From positions 7,192,501-7,256,500 of the forward strand of contig JAVUNC010000019.1 of the NCBI GenBank assembly GCA_032173965.1: a stretch of 64,000 nt of DNA, written 5' to 3'. This DNA comes from Sitta carolinensis. Taxonomy: Eukaryota > Chordata > Aves > Passeriformes > Sittidae. Below the pieces are notes generated by a model that was given only the letters and a program-made list of their open reading frames with translations, had not been told where the DNA came from and ran no database searches. Of the stretch, positions 1-11,117 are shown in pieces. Positions within the stretch are counted from its first letter, which is position 1. Each line of letters starts with the position of its first letter. The position numbers were made by a program, and so were the translations under genes.

Positions 1-3000
1 GGGAATCTGTGGCCCTCCTAGCACAGCTCCTCCTGTATGTTTGTCAAAGCACTTGTGAAACAATACCAAACTAACACGGTGTAGTTTCATAGCCACGCTG
101 CACCAAGAGAAACAGTGAAACAGATCTCTGGCTTCTTCAACCTATTATCTCCCCTGGGAGGTAATATATCTCCAATTTATCTGAAACCAACTGCTTCATT
201 AAAATTGGCAGGCATGTGAAGAGGACTCCTGAGGACTGTTTCCATTACACTCTGCAATATACAAATCTTCGATTTTTTTCTGAATTTACAATGAAATTAA
301 ATACTATATGTACTATGAGGTCATTCCATAATTTTGGGTGTTTTTAATAAAAAAACCCCTCCTGTGTTTGGTATGGTATCTAAAGCTGACATCAGCAACA
401 TCTGAGAGTGCAGTGTAATACCTCACAGATGCTGAGCAACAATCTCACTGAAGCTAATGGCAAAGATATTTGTTTATTGTGTACAAAAATTAGGCCCCCA
501 GCCAACATTTTCCCATTTGAAGTTAGGCATTGCAGTTGCTACTGAGTACCACAAACATCTTCCCAATATGCTTGCAACAGCATTACATTTTTCAGAAATG
601 AAAGAAAATCTTCTGCAGTTGGGTATTATTGTCCTTTTTATCCAACCTAAAAAGTTTAGAGCAAATGCAAATTGAAATTTGACAGATCTGTCCATACAGA
701 AAAGCAATATTGCTACATTCTTCAAAAATTCTTTACACTACCATGCCTTGCCCCCTGCCAACAGCTGAGGGAGACCCTAGAGCCACCCCGTCTTGGGCAG
801 TTACTGAGTTTTGGGGAAGAAGTACATTTGAAAATTAATGAGGAAAAGCAACTCCTAAGTACAGTGGATTCATCTTCATTTTTTAAGCACTTTGCTGATT
901 CTGCTGTCAGCCCTAAATGCCACCTTATCAGCAGACTGAGAAGTCCACTCCCTAAAGTTTCTTACACATGCACTTACTATTCATTATTTCTCTCACAATG
1001 CTAAACTCAGCATTAAATTAGCCTCACAGACAGAAGGTAAATAACTGTGAGTACTTTTTGCTTTGAAATGGGAAAAATCATGCTTCTGTGATAACACAAC
1101 AAACATCAAACAAAATGGTCAGTTGTATACACCAGCTGAATTTAAGGTCACCTCTCAGAAAAGGTCTTTTTCACTCCATTTGCAATAAGTTAAGATGTGA
1201 CCTGTGTTCCTAACATAATAATCCAAAGACCTCCAGCGAACTTATTCCATTTCCAGAGAATGAGATACAGGAGCCCTACTGCCTATAAGGATTTCAGAAA
1301 TTGTTTCAAACCCCACTGAAGTGTCAAGCCATGAGCCTAGAAAGCAGAAAGCCTTTATTCACAGCAATTTTGGGAGGAGCATGTCTGTGTACTAAGAAGG
1401 TGGTCTGGCTGATGCTCTGAAACAGCAAAAGCACGAATACCTGGGATTTATGGGAAATGCATTCCAATGTAGCATGGACAGAGTCACTGTTCACAATCCC
1501 AGACAGGTGGTTCAAAGTCAGTAGAAGCCTTGAAAGCCACAAAGCACAACGATCTGTACAAAATGCTGAAGAATTTCAGGCATAGAAAATCTGGGCAGGA
1601 AGGAGGAAGGCAGCCTGTCCTTCTTGAGAGGGGGGCTAGCTAAGGGAGAAGGGAGGCAGGTTCTGTGTTTCAGAGGAAAAGCCATGACCTCAAGAGGACT
1701 CCTGAGCATATCAAACACCTGAGAACTATGAGAGCATTAAGGGAAGGGAGACAGAAAAATGTGCACAGTATTTTATTATTTCCTTGTGCTGAAAGTAAAA
1801 GGAGATAGTGTTTCTAAATCTTTCCATAAGCATGTCTGTATGTTTTAGCCATATGTTCAACTAAATCCCTAAAGAAATGTATTATAAATCCAGAGTACCT
1901 ACAGGGAAAATCCCCTGAGCTATAAAGCAATGTATTACCAGATTTGGTAACACAACAGAAGCTGAGCTACAGGTTGTTCTTCCTCTGCAGGGTCCAGAGA
2001 CAGGGATCCTGTGTCCAAAACTTCATTGATTCTGCAGTCTGTTCAGATAAATGTCTCTGGGAGAAGGCAAGACCCAGCTGGGAGCTGCCTCATGAGTACC
2101 CGGGCAGCGAGAGCTCTTGGCAGTGCCAAAGCAAAGCCCCACCAAGAGCTTTCCAGTGAGGCTCTGTTTCCATGAGCTGTGGTTTGTGTCAGTACAGGAC
2201 CAGGCTCCACACTGGGACATTACATGATGCTGGGACATTTTGCATTTCACAACATAGCTCTTTTGAATTAACATGATCAGCCAAGTCCTCTTGGAGAAAC
2301 TCCTTCCCAAAGACAGAATTCCACTGCAAGGTCCTTTGGTATCTGTGAAAAAGGAATGTTTTAGACAGCTTGACTGCTTTTAAAATTTCAACCATCACTT
2401 CAAATGCCATAAAATTGGCCTTTTCCCTCTTGTGAGCACAATTCACTTGAGGGCACTGAAGCAAGGCAAGATTTTATTTGTGCCTGTGTATTGCGCATTC
2501 AGGTGGTCAGGGAAAAAAATCACACTCCATTGGTGATGTGTTGGCTCCTACAAGGTATGAAAATCACAACACACTCTGCACAAATGTGCTATTTTCCAGT
2601 TTCCACCATGCTCTGTTCTAACACATGAACTTTATAAGACCTCCTGTGCACATCAGTATCCATCCAAAGGCTTGCAAACTGGTGCAGATTTTGGAGTAGA
2701 TCCCTTCATTTATGCAAGGTGAGGCAAGCAGAATTACAGGACAGGTAATGCTCTCAAATGTCCCCATACTGTTCTACATAGTGCTAAATCTTATATGAAA
2801 TCATTATATATATGAGAATGGCATTTCCCCCGTTATAAACACAGTAATTCATCTTTCTCCATTTTTGTCCCCAAACCTGTTTTCTAGGATGGGGTTTCCC
2901 GTTTTATAACTTGACAGCGTTGATTTGTTTGTTTTTCTTAATGGGTAAAACAGCTGTACTGATGCATCCTGGTGCTGGGTGATATTAACAATCAGTGGTT

Positions 3001-6000
3001 CACGGCTGACACTTGAAAGCAGCAGCTTTAAGTGATGGATTAAACTTGTCATTCAGAAGCTCCATTCTGCTTTTATCTGTGGCATGCGCTGTCCTTGATA
3101 AAGATTCTCACCAAATAAGAAAAAATGCTCAGAGTACTCAATAACAAAAGAGGAAAGATGAATCTGGATGAAAGTGAGAAAATATTTCATACAAGTGGTG
3201 ACTCATCTATTTTTATTTTCCATGCATAATTCCAGGGATCTGTAGATAGCTGTGGCTAGGGAATAACCTATGAAAAAGAAGCAACTTGGCTGGAATTGAG
3301 AACCAAATTTGCAATCAGGCACTTAATTAGAACACAAACACTGTCAAATAGTAACATTATCACCTATAATTGGTCTAACAGAAAGAAACACTAATTGTGA
3401 CATTAGAGGATAAAATGCTTTCAGGCAGGATCTCTGTTAAAATACAAACACTAACTGACATGATGAGGAAGACAAAAATCCAAGGTAATAAAAGAGGCTA
3501 TTATGCTTTATCCTGGCAAATGGAAGGCTACTTTAGAAACACTCAATAACTAAAGAAAGGGCAGGTGGCTTAAGCAAAGCAGTAAATGAAATAATGAGCA
3601 TTGTTGATTCACTGCCTTTGTCTCAGGGAGCCAGAGTGATTACAAAGTGATGAACAAGAGCCACAATCTACTTTCTGCCTCATTAGTGTAAATCCAAAGT
3701 AGCTTCATTGAAGTCAGTACAGTGGATATTTACAGGCTTTCAGGTCTGGCCCCTCAGTTACAAGCTCTGGACTGTGAGCAGCAAGGAGTGAGTAAGAAAT
3801 TCAGCCCATGCCTTTCATGGACTGGCTGCTAATTGATGAGCAGTAGTTCAGCCTAACTCTAGTGAGGGAAGACCTGCAAAGTACAGGCTGGGCTGTCAGC
3901 TGGATCCTGGTGGCCTAAGGTGTCTGTCAGGCAGCTTAGCTCAGCAGGCTTAGGATGCAAGACTGCACTATGTGGATGGACTAAGGCTGCTTCTCCTGCA
4001 AGTTTGCTCTCTTTCTTTATAGTCACAAACAAAATGTGCATCACCAGTCCCACTGCCAGCTCCCTCTGTATTCCTCCTTCCAGCTGACATGACTAGACAC
4101 CGAAAATGTTGTCTAGAAATAGTCCCCATCCCCAGGTCTCTCGTTGAAATAGTTGTGTACAAACACTTTGCCTTGAGGCCTTGCCACTGCACCTTGGATC
4201 TAACATCACACCCGGAGTACAGATAACAGATGACTCGTAGTGGGAATTCAGTGGAAGAGGGAAAACAAAAATGGCATCTCCCTCTACTCCACCAGGAGTG
4301 CTGATACTCAGTAGTCACTATTTATTTCTAAAATATAGCTGAAAAACATTGCTCCTACACATGATCTCCTTGTAGATAACTTAGCTTTGTTCCTAAACAG
4401 TATTTTTCTCCTTTTCATTTGGTGACACTATAACATGCCTGTCCAAATCAAGATCTTCACATTTGGCTGTGGTGAAGCCTTCCCAAAGCAGTGTTGCCTA
4501 AGTGTTGACTACATTCTCAGCTAAGTACTAGTAGAAGTGCTAGACCAAAGCAATTTCTGATGCTTGCTCAGTCTATTATAAACCCATCTTTCACACACAG
4601 TACTCCATTTCCAAGAGTCTTTTGACTGATTTTGAGGCTGCATGGTATTGCTCAGGTCTATTAACCCAGTAATATTTCCAAGGAAGTTCTGGCAAAGGCT
4701 TGTAGAATGTGGATATGTGAAATTTACTGGGTGTTTTCCAACATCTAAACAGTAGAAATTAGATTTCAAACAGGTAATTCATTTTTCCTGGCACAAATAT
4801 CTTAATGCTTGAGGATTGTGAGTTTTTTATCAGCAGAATGTGCCATCCATGAGTGTCACACCCTCACCTCTCACACCTCACTGCAATTCCACAGAAGTCC
4901 CCTGTCTGATTTGTTCTCTTTCACTTTTTTGCTGATGCTGAAATGCAGACCTACCAATGTCACTTTTCCCCTCCACAGAAAAGGTTAGCACTGTATTCAA
5001 TCCCCCCCGCATCCTTTGAGACTACCTTGGTTTTCCTCTACTTTTCAAAATTAATTGCCAGCGACAGAGTCAATTCATTAGCTAAATTAAAAACCTGGGA
5101 AGCATATTGTCCAGATCTGCTGATCCCAACCTATCACAGAGTTGAACAAAGTATTTCCTTACCTGGCCTTCGTTAGCAGCTGTATTGGCCAGGCTTCTAT
5201 TCCTTTCCAATTGTCCGTACCACTGTCCCTGTTAAAGACCAATTAAAAATAGGAGATGAAAAACCAGGCCAGCAACTCAACCACTGGAGATCCCTCATTG
5301 ATTTCTTTGCCTCTCTTCATGCATTAATGGGTTCATTTTCACTTTTTCTCTTTCAAAGTATTAACAGCTGTTCCTGTGCCATTTAAAGACTATTAATAAA
5401 GACACCTCTTCATTTCAGTTTTCAGCTCTTTCTTGTGGTTTGTGGGAATGAAACAAAGTAATACAGTGGGAAAAATACACATCTACATGCTTTGATGCAC
5501 TACCTAATTTTCTTGGGACTGGTAAATAACAGTCTGTTAGCTGCCACTAGCTTCAGAACCCTACTTATTTTATTTTTGCTCATCAAGCACATGCAGATTA
5601 TTTCATTGACTGCCATGTGTGCCTAAGGCATGCAAGGCTGCATCATCACCCAAATGCAGGCAAAGATCACCCTCCCATTGCCTTGTCTTCAGGCACCTCA
5701 GGGCTTTTTCCATATTGTCCCCAAGGGAACATCCCCTCTACAGGTGGCAGAGCTGTTTGGGTCTGTACAGCGCCTGCACCAGTGACACTGACCAAAACCA
5801 AGTTCCCATGTACTGAAGTCAGGCACATCACAATACCTTCTCTTGAGCAACAGCTTTTGGGGGGACAAATATAGTAGAGAAGGAAGAGCATAAAAAGATT
5901 AGAGTAGCTTATTCCACTTCAGGCAATATCACACAGAAATATGAAAGGGGAGCATGGAAGAAGCCTGCCGTGTGCCACCATACATTTTTTATCTAATTTG

Positions 6001-8450
6001 CAGAAAGATCAGAGAGCAAAGGCTCCAGTCATGTCAGCCTGACATCACTAGGGCCAGCTTTAACTTTCTAGTAAGACAGAGGTCAATGAGGTGCCCATAT
6101 AATTTCCAAAATAAAGAGCAAATTTGAGAAGACATGGTCTATCTCAGCAAGATGGTGAGTATAAAGGAATCAATTAAATTGTTCTGCAACATTATCTGTA
6201 ACAAATTATTCTGTACATTAGTTGAAAATCTGAACTGTGCTCAGGGTCTACCCAGTTCCATTCAATAGGAGACTTACTAATCACTGAAATGAGCCTAAGC
6301 ATTAGGTTCAAATTGATTGAATCCCAGAGGAAAATACTGAGAACTGAAACCTGTAGAAGTCCCACAGCAGCAGCTTCATTTGATGGAAGTCTGATTGATC
6401 TGTGCAAGCAGGAAAAAAGCCCATAAGAAACTGATTGAGACTTTTAGATCATTTCCTGTGGCCAGCATACAATAATCTGCAATAACAGACATTTTCAGCA
6501 GCACATGAAACTGTGGCAAGTATGAGAGTCCAAAAGAACATGGTGAAGACAGCAGATTTGAGGATGTAGTTCCCAGTCCAGGGTTGTGCACATTTATAAG
6601 GCTATCCACCAGAGTAGAAGAAGAGGTGGAATGAAAAGACAGGAGCACAGGATTAATTCAGTCCCCTTAGCATTTATTTCCGGTAAGTAATCTGAGCTCA
6701 AAGGAGTAGAAGCATCCAGATCGATTTGATATCCTTCTGCACTGGATTGTATGTTACAGCACTTGTATGCATTTCAGTTTGTTTCCAGTTGTGGACTAGT
6801 GAAGCACCAGGCATAATACCATATTCTGACTTCTGTGGCAGGAAAGCTGTGATTAGAAGAGAGGGTCCTGTGGAGGTGGGGCAGTGCTGAACTGAGCCAG
6901 CTTTCTGCTCTCCTCCTGCTCTGCCTGGAGACTTGTGCTCAGGTCTCACCCTGGACTCACTCCCTGGAGGAGGGTTCCAAGAGCTGGCTGTGCATGTGTG
7001 AACAAAAGGGTGAGAAAAATCTGGTTTAGTTAAGAGGCCTGCACCAGGTTATCTATGAAAGGAAGTGGGTCAGAACCCCTTAGTCTCACTGTTTTCCCCA
7101 CCTCTGGATCATCGGCATGAACTGATGATATTCTCTGTTCTCTCTTCTCCACCTTTATTTCTCTTCTTCCTTGTTTTGGGTGTGCAAAGCACAGCTGTCA
7201 TTTTCTGTTCCATACTGTTTGTGGTGGGAGTGGGGAGCCTGTGGAAGTGTGTCTTGTGAGCCAGCATATTTGAGAAGTTTCTTTTGAGGACTTGAAAGTT
7301 TATGGAAGCATACAGTACAAAATTAAAGGCTCGCTAGCCACCATAAGTGGAAGTCTATTATACAAATTTGAGGGGAGGGCTCTTTGGCCAACACCTTTGA
7401 GTCTCAATACTGGGCTGGCTGCTGGAATTGAATGACTACACAGTAAAGAACAAGAGTTCCCTGACCCATAGCCTGGTGTCTTTGTTCAGCCAGGTGAGAA
7501 TTTATAACAAACATCATGGCCCTCTCTGCACTCTCTTCTTTAATTAAACAGCATCAAACAAACCCATCAAACAAAAAAACCAAACAAACAAGATAAAAAC
7601 TTCTTGTACATCTGGTTCTTTGTGCTATGTGAAGTTCTCTCTTCCCTCTCAAACCCTCTCTGGCACCTCTTTCCCAGGAAAAGGTTTCTTTTTCAGGAGA
7701 AACCCTCTTTTTCTAGGAGTGCAGTTTTTAAGAAAAATGGATGCACATGGCACAGCCTATTCCAGGATAGCCACAGTTGCTGAATGCCTCCCATGTCCTG
7801 GGTCAGTGATTTCCAGGATCACCTCCTGGGTCCTCGTGCACTGAGGCTCTCGACAGCTCTGTTTCATGCAGGTAATTTGTGTTGAATCCTGTGTGCCCTG
7901 ACAACCCCTGCAGGCCCAGCAGCATAGACAGCCCAGTGGGCTGGGGGCAAATGCTGTCTGCAGTGCTGCTCTTTTCTCCCTTCAAGGGCCTGGGCAGGAA
8001 CACAAGCTGTTTTCCCTGGACATGACCATGGTGGCTGAAGACAGATTCTCCTTGGTGCACACCAACCAAGCTGTGGGAATGTCTCTGGCAGGCCTGCTGT
8101 GCCAGCTTCCAATCCCCAAGATGCTGGAATTAAGGCAGGTCCAAGAGAAAGAACAGCTTTTGATTTTGAGTGACTGCTTTAATTGCTGATTCTGAGCAAT
8201 GCCATGACTAAAGGAGAAGTGGTAGTTAAAAACCTGCCCTTTTCACAAAAATGCAGGAACTCAGAGACCTTTGCAAAAGTCTCCTTTGGCTCTTTTACAC
8301 TCCAGCTGTTATTACATTGATGTGGCACTAAAGCAACCACTCAACTTCAGCTCACTGGTAAATACAGAGGATGGAGGTAGATAAATGTCCTGCTTTGAAA
8401 GAAATCCCTTTTTGGACTCCTATAGCTACCAGTGGATGAGCCGTCCTGGT
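1..8450. other. Intergenic DNA upstream of ALK, no gene recognised
   Basis: AT-rich noncoding DNA. All open frames here are short (116 codons or fewer) and resemble no protein I know. I see no CpG island, tRNA or clear transposon over most of it. The part at about 7800-8110 is GC-richer and has overlapping short open frames on the minus strand without convincing splice sites. It could be the 3' end of the candidate minus-strand gene that begins near 10452: an ATTAAA hexamer on the minus strand at 8178-8183 could serve as its poly(A) signal. Exon-sized conserved coding sequence cannot be excluded by eye. Confidence 0.6.
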
Positions 8451-8454
8451 AGCT

Positions 8455-8515
8455 TGTTCTGGGTGAGACTGCTCAAGGAGGGGAGTTGGACCAAAGGACC
8501 TCCACAGATCCCAAA
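8455..8515 (+). repeat. CR1 LINE 3'-end fragment (sense), short and diverged
   Basis: About 60 bases resemble the CR1 3' region, in which a phrase for 'gagcagggaggttggac' precedes 'gacctccagaggtccc'. Here the corresponding words are 'gctcaaggaggggagttgga' and 'ggacctccacagatccc'. Only this small piece is recognisable and the usual terminal octamer repeat is missing. This assignment rests on remembered consensus and is weaker than for the other CR1 copies in the window. Confidence 0.45.
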
Positions 8516-8852
8516 AGCCCATCAGTGGACATCACTGTGCTGAGGGATGTGACAGAACAGGCAGAGGGCTGGCTGCTGGAGCTGTGGCTTTGGTTCAGAG
8601 ACTCCTGAAAGCTGGTGTGTCATTGGGACAGCCTGCCCCAGCCCTTGCCCTGCCTCCTCCAAGCCCTGGGCAGCATTGGAGGCTCTCCGTCCCCCCAGAA
8701 CTGTACCCAGTGGCTACCACCCAGCAATGGATGTCCTTGTCTCGTCCAGGTGGTGTCCTCCCTCGGGGTCCCACACCTGCAAGGTGACACTCATGGGACA
8801 AGTGATCACAGCTCAGCCAGAGCACAGGCTTGCCTTTCCATCCAAAACTCAC

Positions 8853-8952
8853 CCACTGAGCCACAAAGTTGTCCTCCATTGCCAGACAGGGCCATTGGAG
8901 GCCCTTGCTTGGGATTAATCTGCAGGAACCAGGCTTTGCTCACAGAGCAGCC
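8853..8952 (-). CDS. Candidate 100-base exon, unidentified
   Basis: The minus strand has acceptor tttctgttgcag at 8953 and a consensus donor, CAGTGG|GTGAGT. In phase 0 it reads G-C-S-V-S-K-A-W-F-L-Q then INPKQGPPMALSG and ends in phase 1. Alternative internal acceptors (8920-8922) would give a shorter exon in a different frame containing MEDNFVAQW and ending in phase 0. That version would join the next exon as VWDPEGGHHLDETRTSIAGW and a stop at 8714. I cannot decide between the two frames from the sequence alone. Confidence 0.25.
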
Positions 8953-9199
8953 CTGCAACAGAAAGGGCACCAGGGAGCTGCCATCCAGCCCCAGCAGCCT
9001 GAGCACAGAGCAAGGGCTCTCTGCCCTGCACAACAGCAGTGTGCCACTGGCAAAGACAGGCCACCAATATTCCTGGTGGCTCTCCAATCCTTCTGCTTGC
9101 TGAGAGGCACCACAGACCCTTCCTCCCTGCCACACAAGTTCACTCCACTAGCGACACATCCCTGGCACCCTGTCCCAGCCACAGGGCAACCATTCTCAC

Positions 9200-9253
9200 C
9201 TTTGCCAGGTCCTCAGCCAGCCTCTCCAGACTCTTGGCACTCAATGTCCTCCT
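9200..9253 (-). CDS. Candidate 54-base exon (18 codons), amphipathic helix-like, unidentified
   Basis: This is the cleanest exon signal of the group. The acceptor is a pyrimidine tract of more than 20 bases ending ttttacccag at 9254, and the donor is AAAG|GTGAGA at 9199. Only phase 0 is open; the other two frames both hit TGA. It encodes RRTLSAKSLERLAEDLAK, which looks like a charged amphipathic alpha helix. It is symmetric (0 to 0), compatible with the candidate exon before it (9587-9628) and after it (8853-8952). A neighbouring splice-like segment at about 9348-9401 fits only in another phase and was not included. Function unknown. Confidence 0.4.
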
Positions 9254-9586
9254 CTGGGTAAAAGACAAGGAGTGGAAGAAGGGGAGCAGGGATGCTTCTG
9301 CTGCTTGGCTGGGGGAGCAGAGCTCAGGGACACAGCCCAGAGCAGAGGCACTGCATGGCAGCAGCTCACCTCCTTCTTCAGGGGTTACATGCTTGGCAGG
9401 TAGGTCACTTGGGCTCCCTTTGTCTTGTGCAGTGGGAAGGGATGGGGAGAGAGCTGGATAAGCCCCCAGCTGTCTCTCCTCTCTTAGGCAGCTCAGCCCA
9501 ACAGCACCCCCAAACACAGGGGCCCCTCTGCCCAGCTGGGGAGCTGTTCCTCTGTGTGGCTGCACCTGGAGCATCTCGCAGCTTAC

Positions 9587-9628
9587 CCCTGTAGTGTACC
9601 CACCCACAACTCCTTCAGTGCCTGGGAG
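9587..9628 (-). CDS. Candidate 42-base exon (14 codons), unidentified
   Basis: The minus strand has an excellent pyrimidine-rich acceptor (ctcctctctttctgcag) and a good donor, CAGGG|GTAAGC. In phase 0 it reads LPGTEGVVGGYTTG. A longer version starting at an equally good acceptor at 9708-9710 (tttcccacag) would also be open in this frame but would begin in phase 2. Gly/Thr-rich with no recognised domain. Confidence 0.28.
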
Positions 9629-9813
9629 CTGCAGAAAGAGAGGAGAACCAGTGCCAAGCTCTGCTGCTCCCCCAGCCCAAGGGCAGATGTGCCTGCAGAA
9701 CCCTGCCCTGTGGGAAAGGACACAGGGACAGGACAAATACACATGGTGGGGGCAGGAGAGAGGTGCTGCCCAAACCATGGCTCCCTCTGACCTGCCAGAA
9801 CAACAGCTTTTAC

Positions 9814-9879
9814 CCTTCCATGCTGGGGACCAAAAGGTGACCAGGGCATGTAGGACATGGAAATGCCCCCATCAACTCC
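9814..9879 (-). CDS. Candidate 66-base exon (22 codons), unidentified
   Basis: The minus strand has acceptor ctcccctggcag and donor GAAGG|GTAAAA, the weakest donor of the set. In phase 0 the exon reads G-V-D-G-G-I-S followed by MSYMPWSPFGPQHGR. It is symmetric (phase 0 to 0), so it could be joined to the next candidate exon at 9587-9628 or be skipped without a frameshift. Aromatic, proline and glycine residues dominate. No domain recognised. Confidence 0.25.
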
Positions 9880-10250
9880 CTGCCAGGGGAGGCAGAGATC
9901 ATTCCCAGCGGGGTGTGTGCATGGCTGGGAACCTCCCCTGCCCTACCATGGGGTGTAGCACCACAACTAACCCAGGAGGGGAGCCGCAGGAGCCAGCGGG
10001 ACAGATGAGGATGATGGAGGATGAGGTTCCCTCCTCATCATCGCCTTCCTCCTGCTCCTGCTCTTCCTCTTCTTCCTCTGCCACTGCCTCCTTCCTGCTG
10101 CTCAGCAGGGTGCAGGGAGGTGCGGGGCTCCAGAGAGGGAAGGCAAGCACTGAGCTGCAGGTGGTCTCCCTGAGGTCCCCCTGGGCACAGCCCTGGTGTC
10201 AGTGTTGGGATGGACACTGGTGCATCCAGCACGAAGGCGCTGGGACTTAC

Positions 10251-10356
10251 GCCAGGGATAGCACCCTACTGGCGGGTCATGATGAGACCGAGACCCAAAG
10301 TCATTAACACTCGGAAGTTTAGGCTTCACTCGTTCAGCAAGTTCATCTAGTGGACT
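10251..10356 (-). CDS. Candidate coding exon (35 codons plus 1 base) of an unidentified minus-strand gene
   Basis: The minus strand has a strong acceptor (a long pyrimidine tract ending ttatttcag at 10357) and a donor GGC|GTAAGT at 10250. Only one of the three frames is open between them. It reads SPLDELAERVKPKLPS, then a stretch with NDFGSRSHHDPP and VGCYPW. Several CpGs persist inside it although its flanks are CpG-poor, which suggests selection. The exon begins in phase 0 and would be joined to ATG CAG at 10457-10452, giving a protein beginning M-Q-S-P-L-D. The start context is weak (C at -3), so translation could begin elsewhere. There is no signal peptide or membrane segment. The His/Pro/Cys/Tyr/Trp-rich end is unusual. 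Function unknown; I could not assign it to any family. Confidence 0.4.
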
Positions 10357-10559
10357 CTGAAATAAGAAGAGCTGGGGAAAGGAAGGGTATGTCCAAAGCA
10401 TTTGCAGCCAGAGAAATGCCAGCCTCTTGGGTGGGTTTTGAATTAGCTCACCTGCATAAGGCTAAACACAGCACAGAAGTGGCTTTTTTGTATTAACTCT
10501 ATTATCTAGCTAATCCTTCAGCAATTGCCCTGAAATTCCTTCCTCAACGCTTCTGTAAA

Positions 10560-10930
10560 GATCATGGTTCCCTTTTCTAGCATCGCGCCTGCAATTACAC
10601 TCTGTGGCATTACAATTACAGAGGCATTACACTGTGGTTCTGCTCCACAATATCTGTATATTAACATTAATTTGATATAAGCACAAGAATAACTGCACGA
10701 CAGAATAATTGCACTCTAATGATTATATAGTTAAAGTACCTGGATTATAAAAATATACATGCATTAAGTATCAAACAAAAGAGATAATAATAAGTCATTA
10801 ATTCATATAGGCAACTTCCAGAAATATGAATGAGTTATGATTAGCTATCCTAAGGCACAGCACTAATGTAATTACAGTAATTATATTGTATTTATGAAGG
10901 GTAGAAAAGGGGATATTGTTGCATGAACCT
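10560..10930. promoter_or_regulatory. AT-rich block dense in homeodomain-type motifs, candidate enhancer
   Basis: About 370 bases lying 0.9-1.3 kb upstream of the ALK start are rich in ATTA/TAAT cores (for example attaacattaatttg, tctaatgattatat, gtcattaattcat, gtaattacagtaattatattg). This base composition differs from the GC-rich DNA on both sides. Such runs are typical of conserved developmental noncoding elements. That it is an enhancer is inference; it could equally be an intron or leader of the candidate minus-strand gene or plain AT-rich spacer. Confidence 0.3.
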
Positions 10931-11020
10931 TTCTTAAGGCTGTTGTTTTCATGCAGAAATGGAAGAATTTTGATCAGTTTTTTAGAATGACTTATACTCT
11001 AAGATTTCTCCCCCACTACT

Positions 11021-11022
<2 letters not shown>

Positions 11023-11058
<36 letters not shown>
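11023..11058. repeat. Homopolymer T run (36 bases)
   Basis: An uninterrupted run of 36 T, preceded by a pyrimidine-rich lead and followed by CCCTCTCC. It marks the upstream edge of the low-complexity zone before the ALK CpG island. On the opposite strand it is a poly(A), but no retroposed body is recognisable next to it. Confidence 0.95.
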
Positions 11059-11117
11059 CCCTCTCCTTTCTCTATAGGAGAAAGATATGCAGGGTTGTTT
11101 TATGGACGTCAGCATTT

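Larger units (their letters stand above)
8595..10452 (-). other. Candidate compact multi-exon gene of unknown function, divergent from ALK
   Basis: Read on the minus strand, this stretch shows alternating splice sites around short open segments. (1) A leader ends ATGCAG|GTGAGC at 10452. (2) After an intron of about 96 bases, exon 10251-10356 follows. (3) An acidic Glu-rich open segment lies at about 10040-10110. (4) Exon 9814-9879 encodes 22 codons. (5) Exon 9587-9628 encodes 14 codons. (6) Exon 9200-9253 encodes 18 codons. (7) Exon 8853-8952 ends TGG|GTGAGT. (8) A last exon starts at 8776; it stops at 8714 in one phase or at 8595 in the other. Segments 4 to 8 can be joined in one frame (phases 0,0,0,1). 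The link from exon 2 (ending in phase 1) to segment 4 is not solved; a weak acceptor before the acidic segment would fit. The region is GC-rich but CpG-poor, as in compact avian genes. I recognise no family. It may instead be a noncoding RNA or chance splice-like sites in pyrimidine-rich DNA. Confidence 0.42.

Noticed and set aside
6300..6330. tRNA T-loop-like word (ggttcaaattgattgaatcc)
   Set aside because: No matching acceptor stem, D-arm or anticodon arm around it.
9348..9401. Another exon-like minus-strand segment (frame with KGSPSDLPAKHVTPEEG)
   Set aside because: It has a good donor, but its only open frame ends in phase 1, which would bring a stop in the next exon (9200-9253). It does not fit the chain unless that exon is skipped.
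9594..10307. 237-codon + strand open frame, longest outside ALK
   Set aside because: Low-complexity Ser/Pro/Gly/Cys-rich translation opposite the minus-strand exon signals. There are no family features and it is explained by GC-rich composition.
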